A stretch of DNA of 64,000 bases from Chionoecetes opilio (GCA_016584305.1 JACEEZ010001676.1:160001-224000), one strand, 5' to 3'. Numbered from the stretch's first letter, positions 1 to 28,151 are shown. Numbers and translations: made by a program. Notes: a model not told the origin generated them from the sequence alone.

Positions 1-3000
1 AACGAAATCACTCTGGTCATGCATTTGTCCTATATACATCAGCGTTATACTCAGCTTTTATTTTTACCATATTAATTTTTTTCTTTTATTTTACGTTGGA
101 CCCTATAGCGCCTGTAAGCTTTTTTATTTTATCATTTTTTTATTTATTTTTTTACATTCTGCCAGCTTCTACCTCCCTTCCACTGCTTCGTGTTACCTGC
201 CCCCTTCTCCTCTGCCGTGCCAGCCCACTATAACCATTACATTACTCCTGTTGGCCGTAACTGTACTAATTCTCATTACTACATATTCTATTTATCATAT
301 ATCCCCTGCACTAGTTTCTTGTCACTAGTAATTCAGCATCATTCGTCCTTATACAGTTGCCGTCACTCTCCAAAGGACTGAAGACCTACTGACCTTTCCC
401 TGAGGGTTCGAGGACGCCGGGGAACATAGTGAAGACATAATATAACCCGCGACAGACTGATATCCTCACGTCCATATTGCAATAATTGAGTTACACGTTA
501 GTTCCATCGTCAGGTCACATTAATTTGGTTAGTATTCCTTGCCACTCACATCAAGACACATCATTTTGTCACATCCCCCTTGCTATTTTACATTCCATCA
601 CACATGTACACTGACTACACTAATTTCTAGAAGCAGTACAGGACGTTGCCACACCCTACCTACATCACGCTATGCAACAAACACATTTCACTTTGCATAT
701 CCAGGCTCGCGTCCATGGTGGTAGACTAAAGGGGACGTGAAGGAAGGACCGGGGAGGCACGGCATAGCGGAGGCGTGATGACAAACAACGATGGTGATTC
801 TAACAGTGAGCGTCTTTCTCCTGTCTCTCATTATCGTTATCGTCGTCTTTTACAGCGTCGTCGTTATTACTGAATGTATATGAGACGACCCCCTCAACCC
901 CCTTCCCTCCCCTCGTTACGACCATAACTTGTTATCTTGTTACAGTCGTTATTTTGTAGCTGAACACCTAATAAGTAATGGTTCAACAGGTTTTAATGTG
1001 CAAACCTTTATGGCTAGACAGGAAAACATCGTGACATTTGCTGAAATTAATTAGAGGCTTTTACATCAGAATACAAAATTTGGTGTGATTTATATACATA
1101 TTTGCATCGTAATGAGTCACTTTTATCAACAATATGATGACGTTTATTTGTTTACCAATAGTTTTTTATAGTGCTATGCGTTTGTCTTCTCTCCACATCA
1201 CTTCTCACACCCCTATATAGAAAACATAACCTTTGCTTCATCTTTAAATTTCGTCAATTGTCACAGTCATGCCTCCCTCTCCCCTTCCCTCCCTTCCCTC
1301 CCACTAACATTTACTCTTGCTATATATATAAATCACCTGAAGTCCCACTAGGCCACAAGGCAGGGTAACGAGAACACGATGCCTCCTGTAACATACATAT
1401 TAAAGAATCGTTTATCACCGAAGTGTAGTAATTTGCAGGCAGGCAATTTTGCAGGGGGCGGTAACTTGGGCGGCATGGCTGATTACAAACATTATTGCTG
1501 CCTCGAGTTACGACATGATGAGACCCATTTGACGAAAGTTTAGTTTTGACCTTTCAGCTGAGGTCATATACACGATAATTTATCCCAAACATTTCCACCC
1601 ACACAGCAACTTTTAATTTTAGTTCACTCCGGAATTAAAGCGTTGCCACCTTAACTTATATTCAGGTGTAAACCAACTTTAAACCAGCGGGAAAGAGTAC
1701 TCAAATGAGAGGAAAAATGGCTAAGGCGTTTGCTTATTAACCGTGCATATAGCTGAACACTTCTTGCCGTAGCCACACACATTCTTTTGCTGTGAATACT
1801 TAAAGCAAGCCGGTGCCCATTGGTGTTAAGGTTACTCAGGTGTATCGAAGAGGTACAGGTTCCTATATAAACATAACCCAAGGGAGCTGAGGTGAGCCAC
1901 ACGCCCCTGGAAGGTAGAGGTCGCAGCCGGTGTTACTCACTCTCGTGGTGGACATGTTGAGAGGCGTACAGTCGGAGGGCGATCGAGACCTGGCGTGTCA
2001 CTGTGGCCTACGCTCTCTCATGTCCAGGGTTGAGGGGTGGCCCGGGGCTTCACGCTATCATGAATACGGCACTGTAGGCACTGTGGGCACTGCACTGGTT
2101 TAGGAGGCTTGGAGTGCTGTAGGTGACTCCGAAATACAGAGAAAGGCCGGTGAGGTGAGGGGACACTGGCGCCGCTCACACACCAGCGTGCAGCGCCATG
2201 TTCCGGCCACACTCGCTCTCTACCTCTCTCTCTCTTTCTCTCTCTCACTCTCTATCTCCCTCCCTCTCCCTCTCCCACTCCCACTCCCTCGCCTGCACCC
2301 TCTCCCTCTATTGATTTCTTTCCCGCGCGCTGTGTGTGACAAGCGAGGTGGGAGAAGCGCACCGGAGACTCACTTGAGTAGGAAGAACTGCAGGGGCATT
2401 CACACTAGTCCCCCTATATCGGCCCCTATAGCAGGAACGACCCTCACCAGACCTCACACACCGTCCCACACCCAAAAACGATACACAGAGCTCCTGAATG
2501 TATGAAGCAGAACTCTTTACTTCCTGCCACGCCTCTATCCAAGGGGAATATCGTTGCTCCAGGAGGCAGTGGTGGCTTTCCATGGTGTAAACATAAAACA
2601 TGAGGGTGCTTTGACCTGCCGCCGCACCACCAGGTACTCCCGTCCGCCCTGCCTGTGTTGTCTGCCTCCTTTACATGAAACAAGAACCTCGTAATTGCTC
2701 AACGGCGCGGGATAAATGGAAGAATACGATAGACCTCATGAGACACGATGGATGGATGAAGCAGGGAAGACGTGGACGGAGCAAGATGATATGGACTGGA
2801 TACGTGTCGTAGTATAGGTTACGTGGACGAAGAAAACAAGCTTATCACGTTACCACTCGATTGATTGCCTCACCTCATCACCTCAAGAACACCTAATGTC
2901 ACTTGCTACTAAATCGAGGTGTTCCTTTTTTGTGTGTATACGAACCTGTAAGTTCCATAATATTCCCCACTAATTGTGCTACAGTTGGGTGTAATCGGCT

Positions 3001-3410
3001 TTCTAGTCATTAAAGTTATAAGTAATGCTCATTGTTTCACTCAGAGCATCGCATTTCCTCCACCTCCTCCCTACACCCCTCACCACCCTCCCAGGTCCTC
3101 CCAAACAAGCCACTATTCTCATTATTCCACTCCAGTATCAAAAGAAATAAACATACAGGGGTTAATGACCTGATAAACATGAAAGGAGTGAATGGCTATC
3201 CAAATACATTACTGACTGATAACAGAAGAAACATTATCATTTAAAGGTATCCAAGAAAAGTCACTTAACCGCCTGAAAAACTATAAAACACGCTACTTAG
3301 CCACCACATCAGCACCCATGTAAATGTCGCATGTATATTAAGCTGACCTTCCCCTTCTAACTTCCTTCCTCCATTACCTGCCTCCCCCTACCACTCGCTG
3401 AGGGAGGGAA

Positions 3411-3605
3411 GTGGCGATACGGCCCGTGGGTTGGGGAGGCATGGGGCAGGGAGGGAATCAGGGGGCCGTGGGTTGGGTCCTGGCATGGGGCGGGGAGGGA
3501 ATCAGGGGCCCGTGGGTTGGGTCCTGGCATGGGGCGGGGAGGGAGTCAGGGGCCCGTGGGTTGGGTCCTGACATGGGGCGGGGAGGGAATCCGGGGGTGT
3601 CGGGG
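3411..3605. repeat. G-rich minisatellite, about 44 bp x 4
   Basis: Four successive copies contain CGTGGGTTGGG followed by CATGGGGCGGGGAGGGA. Copies differ by a few substitutions. The plus strand is strongly G-rich with several runs of three or more G per unit. Confidence 0.85.
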
Positions 3606-4574
3606 TGGCAAGGGAAGGAAGAGTTATAGTTCGCTCACTTGTCAAACTTAACGATGATTTTTTTTTTTTTTTGCAAAGGACGGAGCTTTTGTGACCCACT
3701 GATAGCATCGCGAGACGTGGGTAGGTCAGAGGTCATAGGTCATAATGTAGTGTCAAGAGGATATGTTTGACGATGTAAAGTGTGAGTTCAGGGTATGAAT
3801 TATTTATTGGGATATCGGAAACTGCTTTTTTTTTATTCGTTTTCCTTTTATATTAAATTGAGAAACTCAGTCATCTTTTTTTTCCATTACGCATCATTGA
3901 ATATTTTTCTTATTCAATACTTATCATGTTCTCATTACGTTCTCAATAGCTGTATGACAACTAATTCTTTAATACATATACTACAATCGGCTAATACAAA
4001 TTTTATGTATAGCTTTCGTCATAAACAAGTCTGAGGTTTATCTTATCATGTCACTGTGGTTCATCTTGACGTCAGCAACTATTATTTCTTACTTATTAGC
4101 AGCATTTACATTACTTATTACTTAATAGCATTTACATTTCTTATTATATTACATTGCTTATTTTCATTTACAACTTATTAGCAGCATATCGACGTCATCA
4201 GATTAATAGATTGAAAGCGTTACTGCCTATTAAAAGCCTACTGTTGAGATCATTCACGCATATAAATAATATCCAAAATCCCTTAAAAAGTATTAATGTT
4301 GCAGTGACCAAAATAAAAATATGAGGCGACGAGAAAACAAATTAGATTAGTGGAAAAATATCATAAAAGAATTATATCATATTTCTGATAGAAGATTAAT
4401 GGAATGGATTTCCGGCGTTAATATTGAGCCCCGAAGCTGTCCACGCTTTTAAAATTTGAGCAGATTTACATTGTTGAATTATTTATGCATTACTGCTATT
4501 TTTATAATCAGAAGTACAACATGAACTTGATTAGACGCGAAAAGAATAACAAAGGCAAGATTGGGAGCTGGAAA

Positions 4575-4930
4575 AATTGTGGTAGTGAGGTTGGTAGTTG
4601 TGGTGGTAGTGATGGTAGTTGTGATGGTAGTGATGGTAGCTGTGGTGGCAGTAGTGGTGGTAGTGATGGTAGTTGTGGTGGTAGTGGTGGTAGTGAGGGT
4701 AGTTGTGGTGGTAGTGATGGTAGTTGTGATGGTAGTGATGGTAGCTGTGGTGGCAGTAGTGGTGGTAGTGATGGTAGTTGTGGTGGTAGTGGTGGTAGTG
4801 ATGGTAGTTGTGGTGGTAGTGATGGTAGTTGTGGTGGTAATGATGGTAGTGGTGGTAGTGATGGTAGTTGTGGTGGTGGTAGTGATGGTAGTTGTGGTGG
4901 TGGTAGTGGTGGTGGTAGTTGTGGTGGTGG
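4575..4930. repeat. (TGG/TAG)-type trinucleotide array
   Basis: This is a GGT/AGT/TGT/GAT trinucleotide-based low-complexity array. It gives long open frames in several frames on both strands (Gly/Ser/Cys, Val/Met, Pro/Leu), the usual artefact of a trinucleotide repeat, so I do not call a gene. Confidence 0.9.
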
Positions 4931-5806
4931 AAACAACTTTTTTTCTAAGGCTTCGATTTTAGAGGCAATATATGATCTGTTTCTGGCAGAGTTGGTCCCG
5001 CCACCTGCTCAGTTATTGACCATCTGGCTGCCTTCCAGTTGGTACAGAACCAGCTGAAGACACCACACATCCAGCCTCCATGACCCTTCCTTCTTTCCCT
5101 CACCATCACAACTCCCTCACACCTCACACTTCTGCCCTCATATCTATCTCTTATCCCCTTCATTTCCCCTGTTTTCCCTTACACCACGTTACCTCCTACG
5201 CTTTGTCTCTTATTTCATACGGGCGTTGCATCCAACATGTGCAAAATAACATGAATAGTCATTAGTTTAGTTTTCATTTTATTTAATTTTACAACTCTAA
5301 CCGAACCGGAGTAAGCGTGTCTTGATGGGGGCCGACATGCAGGCCGACTCCTGACTCAAATCTGGACATGTGTTTCAAAGCAAAGGGTTATTGCGTTCCT
5401 GTGCTACACTTCGGCACCATCCTAGCACATCTTGGTCTTGGCAACCCTTGTGTGTCCTGTCACATCCATGGTACTGGCAGGCATCCCTTAACCCAAGTCC
5501 TCGTCTGCTTTTTTATGACAGTGCAAGTCACCGATTACCATCTACCCATCACTCCTACACATGACCTGATTCAATATGGATGTGAAATTCAAACTTGAGA
5601 ACACAATCGTATGAAAACTAGGTTCTTTCTGGCCAGCTGTGTGTAGATACATTGCTTACTTGCTAACCATATTCTTCATATCATATTCTTCATGCAAAAG
5701 TTCAGTTCTCCCTCACAAAAAGTCTACTTAGCAGTGAGGAACACATCTTATCCGACGTAAAGGTACTCGATTGAAGGAGTGAAACAAGACCCCTAAGCCA
5801 CCTCGT

Positions 5807-11159
<5,353 letters not shown>

Positions 11160-12838
11160 AAGGAAAGTCTTGTGCGTGGCGTGAGTTGCATTGCATTATG
11201 CGGCACCAAGGAGGGAGGGACACCAATGCACGTGGCAAGCTTGCAAATCAACTTATATTTTTCTTTTAACTTAGTCTTTTCTTGTGTCCTTCTTGTGTCT
11301 TGCGGGTTCTTAGTCTTTTTAGTGGCTAGCTTGTAAATCAACTTGTCTTGTTTTTCTTTTCTTTTGTTTTACGTAACCTTGATCGAAAATTATAACATTT
11401 AAATCAACTTATTTTGTTTTTCTTTTCTTTTCTAATACGTAACCTTGATCGAAAAGTATATAATGTTTCTTAAAATCACATCAATGTTCTGAGACCTAAC
11501 TATCTGTTTCAGGATCACCATAAACTTCCCTTGGGCTTCAGAGAGAGAACTATTCTTGCGGTTCGAGATGGCTTCAGGAAGTGTCAAGATCTGCCGTCTT
11601 TCATGCGATGCAAAAAATTAAGGTAAGTAGGCGGAGTGGCTCGCGTGGAGGCTCAGGGATGACTGAAGGCCGGCGCTCAGCTTTGATCTCTTCCTTACCG
11701 CCTCGGCTTATCAGGCCACTTACTCTATCTCACATAATGCCACCAGATCACTCCACCTCCCACTGTTTGCAAGGTTATTGGGTTTAACCAGTCATGTATG
11801 CCATGAAACGTACGAAACAAGCGAGGCAATGATAATGGAGTGAGGGACTCGCCACGCGGAGGCCACACGGGGGCTGCGGCGCCTTGTCCTTCCCGGCGCG
11901 GATAACCATGACACGATTATTTGATGATGTTATCTTGTTTACATGCATCAAGGCACCTCGCCGCGGGTTGAGGGAAGAACTCGTGCTCATAAATTATTAA
12001 AAGATATTTGTTATTATGTATTCGGTTGATAATTCCACGTTGTTTGTATGTATAATGATACATTCGGACATGTATATTTACTTGCACTTAAATAGAAATA
12101 CATCGGTTGATCTCACTAAGTAGTTTGTTATTCACTCGTAACTTGTTGAATACAACGTTGCTTTTTTACAACTTTATTCATATTAAATACAAATGTCACG
12201 TTTTTATTTACACAAACAGAGACGACGTCTAATCTAAAAACACATATTGCAGACCTTTTTATTATGATTATCACATGCACTTTGTTGCGGCTTAAGATCA
12301 AATACTTCAGATTCGTAATGATCCTAACCTTCTCCTTCCGCCCCGCGCCAATCAGCGCCTTGGCCCACATAGCGCTGTCCTGATCCCTATCATGACTAAG
12401 GCCGAGGCTGCTGTATCAGTATCAGTCTCGTCAGTCACGCGATATCGCTCTTCACTACTTCAAACTCGAGTCCACCATCACTTAAAACTGTCTAAAAACA
12501 ACGTGATAGCAGCTGAGTCGATGAAAGGGTGATTACAAGAACGTTTATACACACCGTGGCTCACTGGACTAAGAGCGTGCCTGGCCTTTATGATCCCACG
12601 TTCCATCCCCGCTTGCACCCGAAGATTTTTCACTGGCAAATGCGCGAGGTTATCTCTCTTGAGCAAGGAGGTGAGTTGTCTGTGGTGTGTGAGGTCCCAG
12701 CATTATCTAAAGATATGAGGTAATCATACCATTATAAGCTCCAAACACTTTCTGGGATAGTAAAGGCTGGCGATCGTGAGTCAGGTGAATGGTGGGTGTC
12801 ACGCTGTTACAGACTGGCGGAGAGTCACCTTACCCTCG
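11160..12838. other. Spacer between the two GPCR genes
   Basis: This 1.7 kb stretch must hold the GPCR1 promoter and the GPCR2 3' UTR. I see no coding potential. A local duplication of about 66 bp (AAATCAACTT…TTTTCTTTTCTTTT…ACGTAACCTTGATCGAAAA) lies at about 11335-11465. A minus-strand AATAAA at 12173-12178 is a possible GPCR2 poly(A) signal, about 660 bases past its stop. No clear TATA box was identified. Confidence 0.5.
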
Positions 12839-22490
<9,652 letters not shown>

Positions 22491-22500
22491 ATACAGAGTA

Positions 22501-23013
22501 GAGAAAGCCTACCGCAGATAACACTAAAGTCGCCAGGACAACGTTTCTTTTTTATTTACAGACGTGTGGTGGCGTTAATACTTACATTTCTACATCCATG
22601 ATTTCAGGAAAGTTAGAAGGGGCTATCTGAAGAGTCTGTGTCATTTTGTGTCTTCATCTGTGTCATAGTATGGCTATTAATGAACAAATTACAAAAATGA
22701 AACCGGGTGGCGACGTTGTTAATGGGCTACACTAAGGTCGCCATCTGGTGTTTATGTTTAGAGTGTCCTTCCGCCGTCGTCGTCGCCCGAAGAAAAAAAA
22801 CGAGTAGGGAAATTTGAAACCGTATAGCCTATACTTGCAGATACAAAGCATAAAATAACGCTGAAACAGGGTAGATTATACAGTCATGATATAAACTACT
22901 GTGTATCATCTTCAGTGGCACATACAAATCAGTAGTGATGCTATAATTCGTAATATTTGGCGGCTGGCGACATTAGTGCAGGTGGCGACTAAAGTGTTAT
23001 CTACGGTAAGCTC
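22501..23013. mobile_element. 513-bp MITE with TA flanks
   Basis: The ends are inverted copies: left CTACCGCAGATAACACTAAA then GTCGCCA; right is the reverse complement of TTACCGTAGATAACACTTTA then GTCGCCA. TA flanks both sides (22499-22500, 23014-23015). Further GGTCGCCA and GGCGAC motifs occur inside. Compatible with a Tc1/mariner-type non-autonomous element. Confidence 0.7.
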
Positions 23014-23392
23014 TAGCCAGGTAGTGATGAAGGTAGTAGTGGTGGTGGTGCCTGCAAGCTTAGCATACCAAGATACGCAGCGTCGAGTGTCCCCTATCAC
23101 GGGCCTGATAGTGCCTCCTCTGTGACACTTAGACATACAAAGGCTGATTGGTAATTGTCACGCGCGTGCACCTGAATTCCCTTAGACGTCCATTTGGTGG
23201 CAGATGTGTCATATCCATTCTTATATTTGTCTGTCTATTGTGCATTAAAAGTTTTTGTTATTGTAGGTTTTCATGGTGAAGTAGTAGTAGTAATAGCAGT
23301 AACAGTAGTAGTAGTGGCAGCAGTAATAGTAACATCGTCGAAAGAGGAATGTTACATTAAAAAGTATATAAGCTTTATGATCACTGATGCAA

Positions 23393-23495
<103 letters not shown>

Positions 23496-24486
23496 TGCTT
23501 CCTATTGCATAACCTTCTTCAACTTTCGAACAGTAGTTTATCACAACAATACATGAATGTTTATCTGCCCTCCACCCTCCCCCCCACCCTGCCCCGCCCC
23601 CTCCCTGCCCTCCCTGCCCCGCCCCGCCCCTACAGTGATACGGGACCCACAGTACAACAGACCCCATGCTGAGGCGTCTTATCTTCATCTCTTGATAATT
23701 CTCTTGGCCTCTTCTCTACTCTGGTCGTACAACGCAAAACGTTTATGACATATTTTTCACGTCCTCTCCATCCAACGTCGGACTGTCACTTTCCCTATAC
23801 AGCTATCTGGAATAAGACTAGTTATAATCTATGTTATTATAATATCAGCTATTTTTCCACCTTCCTACGACTTAAGTTTTTTCAAGAGAAGAGTGACAAG
23901 ACACCTCCCGAACTAAATTGGTCCCTTTCTATATGCTCTTACTTGTTTTCTTTATAAGGACTGGAAACTAAGCTATCAAGTATATAAGTGCTTTGCATTT
24001 TTCCTCCCTTCTTTTTTTTCTTCTTTTTTCTTTTTTTCTTCTTTTCTTTTCTTTTTTGGGCCAACCCTTCGTGTTGTAAAAAAAAAAGTGCCTTCCCTTA
24101 GTCTTTGAAATAGCTTCGAATTTAGCATGTTGATGTAGACTGGTGTGTTTCGTCTTTTCTTTAGTCTTGTGGACAGCTCAGAAATCCCAGAACGATAAGC
24201 ATTGCTGTGACTAAGACATTTATCGCGTTTCCTCTTCCGTCTGGAGGTATTTCCGATTTCTTAATATTCTGAGGAACCCAATAGCATGATATCATCCGCA
24301 CTATATACAGGTTCATATACAAAAAAAGATGACCCCAATACACATAAAGCCAACGTGACTTTAGATCTAATAGAATGATGTGATTCTCTCATTCTCTGCC
24401 GCACATGCGGATAGGGATTAGAATGAAAGAAGTCTACAAAATTACATTCCATCGTTAATCTTTCAGGATATCAGCCGTGCAGAGGT

Positions 24487-24699
24487 TTAACCCTTTCACA
24501 CCCAGATCTTTCCTTTGCTATATAAAATCGTCTGTTGCTAGCCATAAAGATTACGAAAACTAACTTAATATACTAAATTAGCTAGTGGACAAGGGTACTA
24601 AACAGGTCACTTTATATTAACCATTGCTTACATACATTAAAATCGTCTAATGATACCCAAATTACAATGAAAATTACATTCTGGGACTCAAGGGGTTAA
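24487..24699 (+). mobile_element. TTAA-flanked MITE, copy A
   Basis: TTAA on both sides, terminal CCCTTTCACACCCAGATCTT at left and CTGGGACTCAAGGGG at right, forming imperfect inverted ends. About 213 bp. Three relatives lie at 25021-25233, 26210-26421 (inverted) and 37478-37690. TTAA flanks are typical of piggyBac-type target duplications. Confidence 0.8.
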
Positions 24700-24821
24700 G
24701 AATAAAATTAAGGTTTTCTTTTCCCAAACATTTAATCTCGTGAGCTGTAGTGATTTAGGTTATTTTCACTATAGAACATATAACATCAACAGTCGTGGGA
24801 GTTGAGATGACGCTCATTTAT

Positions 24822-24887
24822 ACAGGAACTACCACGTGTAGGTCTTACGGCCTCTTGTAGCTTCTTTATTTTCTTATGTTCTTATGT
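24822..24887 (+). mobile_element. LINE 3'-end fragment immediately 3' of the NIPSNAP stop codon
   Basis: ACAGGAACTACCACGTGTAG then CTTCTTTATTTTCTTATG. It is antisense to NIPSNAP and ends at the NIPSNAP stop codon (24888-24890). This copy has CTTCTTTATT where the others have CTTCCTTATT, which creates AATAAA on the minus strand. Confidence 0.75.
24865..24870 (-). promoter_or_regulatory. Possible NIPSNAP poly(A) signal inside a LINE tail
   Basis: Minus-strand AATAAA, about 18 nt past the NIPSNAP stop codon. It is formed by a single substitution in the antisense LINE tail. Use as a real poly(A) signal is inference. Confidence 0.35.
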
Positions 24888-27009
24888 TCATTGCATGGGA
24901 GAGACGGCGTGCGGGAGTAGCAGCTTACTGTGGCTGGAGGTCACCAGGGATGCAAGTGTTTCGCCTAGAGGAAGAAAAATATCCAGCTATAAATACAGAT
25001 TATTGTTATTCTTCCATCTATTAACCCCTTCACGTCCAGGTTTCCTTTGCTATAAAAATATATATATGTTGTCGAGCCATATAATTACGAAAAGTAACTA
25101 AATGTACCAAATTAGTTAGTCGACAAGGATACTAAAATGGTCATATGTATAAAATATTGCTTATATTCACTAAAAATCGTCTAATGGTGGCAAAAATACA
25201 CTGGAGATTACGTTCTGGGTCTCAAGGGTTTAAGAACGTATCTTGTTTCATACTACATGTATAATGTCATAAATGAGCAGTTAATAGCGAGGACAATCCA
25301 TTATGTACATTTGTGCAGTGTCTTGGGTGTGAGTATTTACCCTCGGACAATGTGGCAGCGGCGTCAGCAAGCGCCAGACAGCCATCAGGCCCCGGGTGTT
25401 GCCACAAGATCACTGCCATCTCCCTGGCACCCAGCACGGAGCCCCAGACACCCACTGCCATCGACCCCTCGGCCTTGCTTGCTGCCTCACACGCCTGCAC
25501 CCACGACAACAACGCCTTAGACCACACCGCTGAGGCTCCACGCAGATACAGCGTCTGAAGCTCGTAAACACCTGGTTGGAAATAAGTCGTCAGGTATTTA
25601 GGGAAATGTATAGATAGGTCACAGGTGGACATGCAGTGCCGTGTCTAGCCTGTTGGGGCCTAAGCCTATGCGAAAGGCTGTTTGGGGGCCCTATTTTGTA
25701 AAACTATGGTGGGGGGATTCCAAGCCCTCTAAGGTGCTCCGGGGGCACGCCTTAACTATTTAAATGCATTAATCTGGTGCAATTTAAGAGAAAAATACTA
25801 AATTATAAAAAATAATAATAATGTCAGCTTGGAGGCCCCTTTATGGCTTCGGGGCCCCTATGCAACCGTGTAGTTCGCATAGAGTAAGAAACGGCCCTGT
25901 GGACATGCAAATTTATAAATAGATAGATGAGAAGACCTCTTTAGCATAACTGACATATTTTACGTAAGTTTGTTCTGCATTTTAAGTTTTCTGCTTACCC
26001 TTGTTCATCGGGAGGTTTATTTGGCGTCCAGGGAGCAGGGTCAGCAGCGCGTTGTCCTGGCACTGCAGCGAGGGTGCCATGCGGGAGACGTAGCGCCCCA
26101 GCCACTCGGAGTCAGCCGCCAGCCGGGCACGCACATCGGCGCGCTCGCTCAGGCTGCCTTTATGGAAAAACAACGGTTCAGAACAACAGAATGGTGGCTA
26201 GGAAAATAATTAACCCCTTGAGACCCAGAGCGTAATTTCCATTGTAATTTGGCTACCACTAGACGATTTTGAGTGAATATAAGCAATATTTTATAGATAT
26301 GACCTGTTTAGTATCCTTGTCGACTAACTAATTTGGTATATAAAGCTACTTTTCGTAATTTTATGGCTAACAATAGACATTTTTTGACAGCAAAGGAAAA
26401 ATCTGGGCGTGAAAGAGTTAACCCGGACGGTAAGAATAAGGTAATATGCAGGCAATTCCATGTTTTTCATGTTTACGTAGTGGAGCGCGCCTGGTCCCTA
26501 TAGGAGATGCACAGTACGTCAAGTTTACAAGTTTATTGAGAAAAGGAGGAAATTACAAGAGGGGGGGAGGGCAATGTATATACCGCGACTCACCATACTC
26601 CCAGATGTGCACCGCTTGGTTCAGGCCGCCGATCTCTGAGGTCCAAAACCCGGTCAGCTTGGAATGAGAAGTACGAAGGTGGAACTCTTTTGCGGTGAGG
26701 TCTAAATACTCCCGCATCTGAATGACACATAAAAAAGTACTATAATTTTCTACTTAGTTTATTGCCTATGTATCGCATGAAAATCAAGCTGCATATCATG
26801 TAAGGACAGATAATTCAGATATGTTTGAGTAACTTTTCTGATGTGTTTCACCGTCATCGGGTCTTCGGTGTCCGGCGAGCTCGAAGTGGCGCCCAACACC
26901 ACGAGCCCCGGACACACTTCAGGAGACCCGACCCCCATGGCAGCGGGCCGGGCAGCCCCCCCATGGCCACTCTTCCCCCTCATCCCCGACGCGTAGTAGC
27001 CTGCTGCGC

Positions 27010-27040
<31 letters not shown>

Positions 27041-27413
27041 ACGGAGAGTGTATCCTGCTGAGTGCCCCGCACTCCTCGTCAGGATGGACAAGCCAGTCCT
27101 CATGCCGCACGCCAGCAGCACGAACACTCTCCTCTCTTAAGCATCTCTCTGACGGGCTCAAGCTAGCCCGTGGACCTCCCTTGCTGGAGGCCCGATAGAC
27201 ACAAACAAACAAATGTAAAAGACAGTACAATAATTCCGCCCATATAATGTATTCATGTAATTGTTCTGTAATTCTCACCTTATCAGCATAAATAGTGTAT
27301 GTCCTGAGCTCGTAGACCGGTGACCGCGCCTCGCTCGCTGCTCCATGGACTTGTTTGAAGGGGGCTCCTGTCTGAAACATCATTATGAGTAAGGCTAGAA
27401 GAGCGAGCGTCAT
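24888..27413 (-). CDS. NIPSNAP3-like protein (5 exons)
   Basis: NIPSNAP family member; relatives are mostly mitochondrial-associated proteins with two ferredoxin-like halves, and the biochemical activity is unsettled. Exons, 5' to 3': 27413-27279, 26717-26594, 26157-25999, 25571-25341, 24964-24888. They total 726 nt (241 residues), close to the usual 240-250 for NIPSNAP3. First half: VYELRTYTIYADK joins MREYLDLTAKEF, HLRTSHSKLTGFWTSEIGGL and HIWEYG; this is the canonical repeat (YELRTY, LVGFW, GGLN, HIWEY). It continues with SEWLGRYVSRM and a Gln/Asp-rich linker. Second half: VYELQTLYLRG, VGVWGS, MAVILWQ, and the tail SKLLLPHAVSPMQ. Splice borders are GT-AG and frames join cleanly. The ATG at 27413 gives a hydrophobic start (MTLALLALLIMMFQ). 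Because TTTCAG follows, an upstream exon with a targeting peptide is also possible. The last exon is only 77 nt and stops against a LINE insertion. Confidence 0.85.
25021..25233 (+). mobile_element. TTAA-flanked MITE, copy B (NIPSNAP last intron)
   Basis: TTAA flanks, CCCCTTCACGTCCAGG at left and CTGGGTCTCAAGGG at right; same family and orientation as copy A. It lies between the last two NIPSNAP exons. Confidence 0.8.
25634..25899. mobile_element. 266-bp hAT-type MITE with perfect 8-bp TSD
   Basis: Ends CAGTGCCGTGTCTAG and, inverted, CAGGGCCGTTTCTTA. It is flanked by exact 8-bp direct repeats TGGACATG (25626-25633 and 25900-25907), the size typical of hAT. It lies in NIPSNAP intron 3, between the exons at 26157-25999 and 25571-25341. 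Confidence 0.9.
26210..26421 (-). mobile_element. TTAA-flanked MITE, copy C (NIPSNAP intron 2)
   Basis: Inverted relative to copies A, B and D. It begins TTAACCCCTTGAGACCCAG and ends TCTGGGCGTGAAAGAGTTAA. Confidence 0.8.
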
Positions 27414-28141
27414 GCCTATAATGTCAGTAGCCTATATCGATATGGAACTAAATATTGTCACATATGAAATCCTTGCTTACGAATAGCTTAGTTTGTTTTC
27501 CAAGTTAATTTTTTCTGATAAGTCAAATGCGGTGATACGATACGATTCAAAAAGAAAAGACTGAAAGATAACAAGAAGGGATAGTAGGAAGTAGTATGGG
27601 GGAGGAAGAAAAGATAATATTAGTTAGAGAGAAAGTCATGGAGAATGCGGTGAACGGAAAGATATGTGTATGTACTATGTAATATGTATGTACTTGTGCC
27701 GCGTGAGCAGTGGTGTGAGGGCGGGGTGTGGGAGGGACAGGCTTTGTGATAGGGGGACAGGATCTCCCAAGATGCTATCAGAGCTATCGATAGTGTAGTA
27801 GTAGGCAATGATAAGAACTAAATAATGTCGCAAGACTTTAATATTGTTTACAGGTGTGTTTTATAGCTATCCAATTGTCATTAAGACTAGAAGAGGAAGA
27901 TTTAAATAGAAGGAAACACGCGGAGAGATGCAGGCAAAATGTTCGATGCTTACGTTGAAATATGAGAGTTTGTAATGTTATGACATGTGCTACTTTTTAA
28001 ACTTTTCGTCCAAGTGTTCATGAGCTGCTTGTTATCCTGAGTAAGAACGTTATAATCCTAATCACCCAATGGCAGTAATACCCGAATAAGCATATTAGTA
28101 TCCCAGTATTGTTTAGTGTGCCTTATAAATACTTGGTCTTC
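27414..28141. other. Upstream flank of NIPSNAP
   Basis: No supported coding feature. It would contain the NIPSNAP promoter and any 5' exon. I cannot point to a convincing core promoter motif. Confidence 0.4.
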
Positions 28142-28151
28142 TATGATAAGA

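Larger units (their letters stand above)
1..5806. other. Gene-poor 5' flank of the window
   Basis: No supported gene is seen in this stretch. Open frames here are short, lack recognisable domains and lack paired splice sites. It contains a CT-rich patch near 2217-2292, a G-rich minisatellite at 3411-3605, a (TGG)-type array at 4575-4930 and AT-rich single-copy-looking DNA. It would hold the 3' UTR of the GPCR gene that ends at 5807. A possible minus-strand AATAAA lies at 5278-5283, about 525 bases past the stop, but this is weak. Confidence 0.6.

Noticed and set aside
4485..5057. 190-codon Gly/Ser/Cys-rich open frame
   Set aside because: It is produced by the (TGG/TAG) trinucleotide array; other frames over the same bases are equally open.
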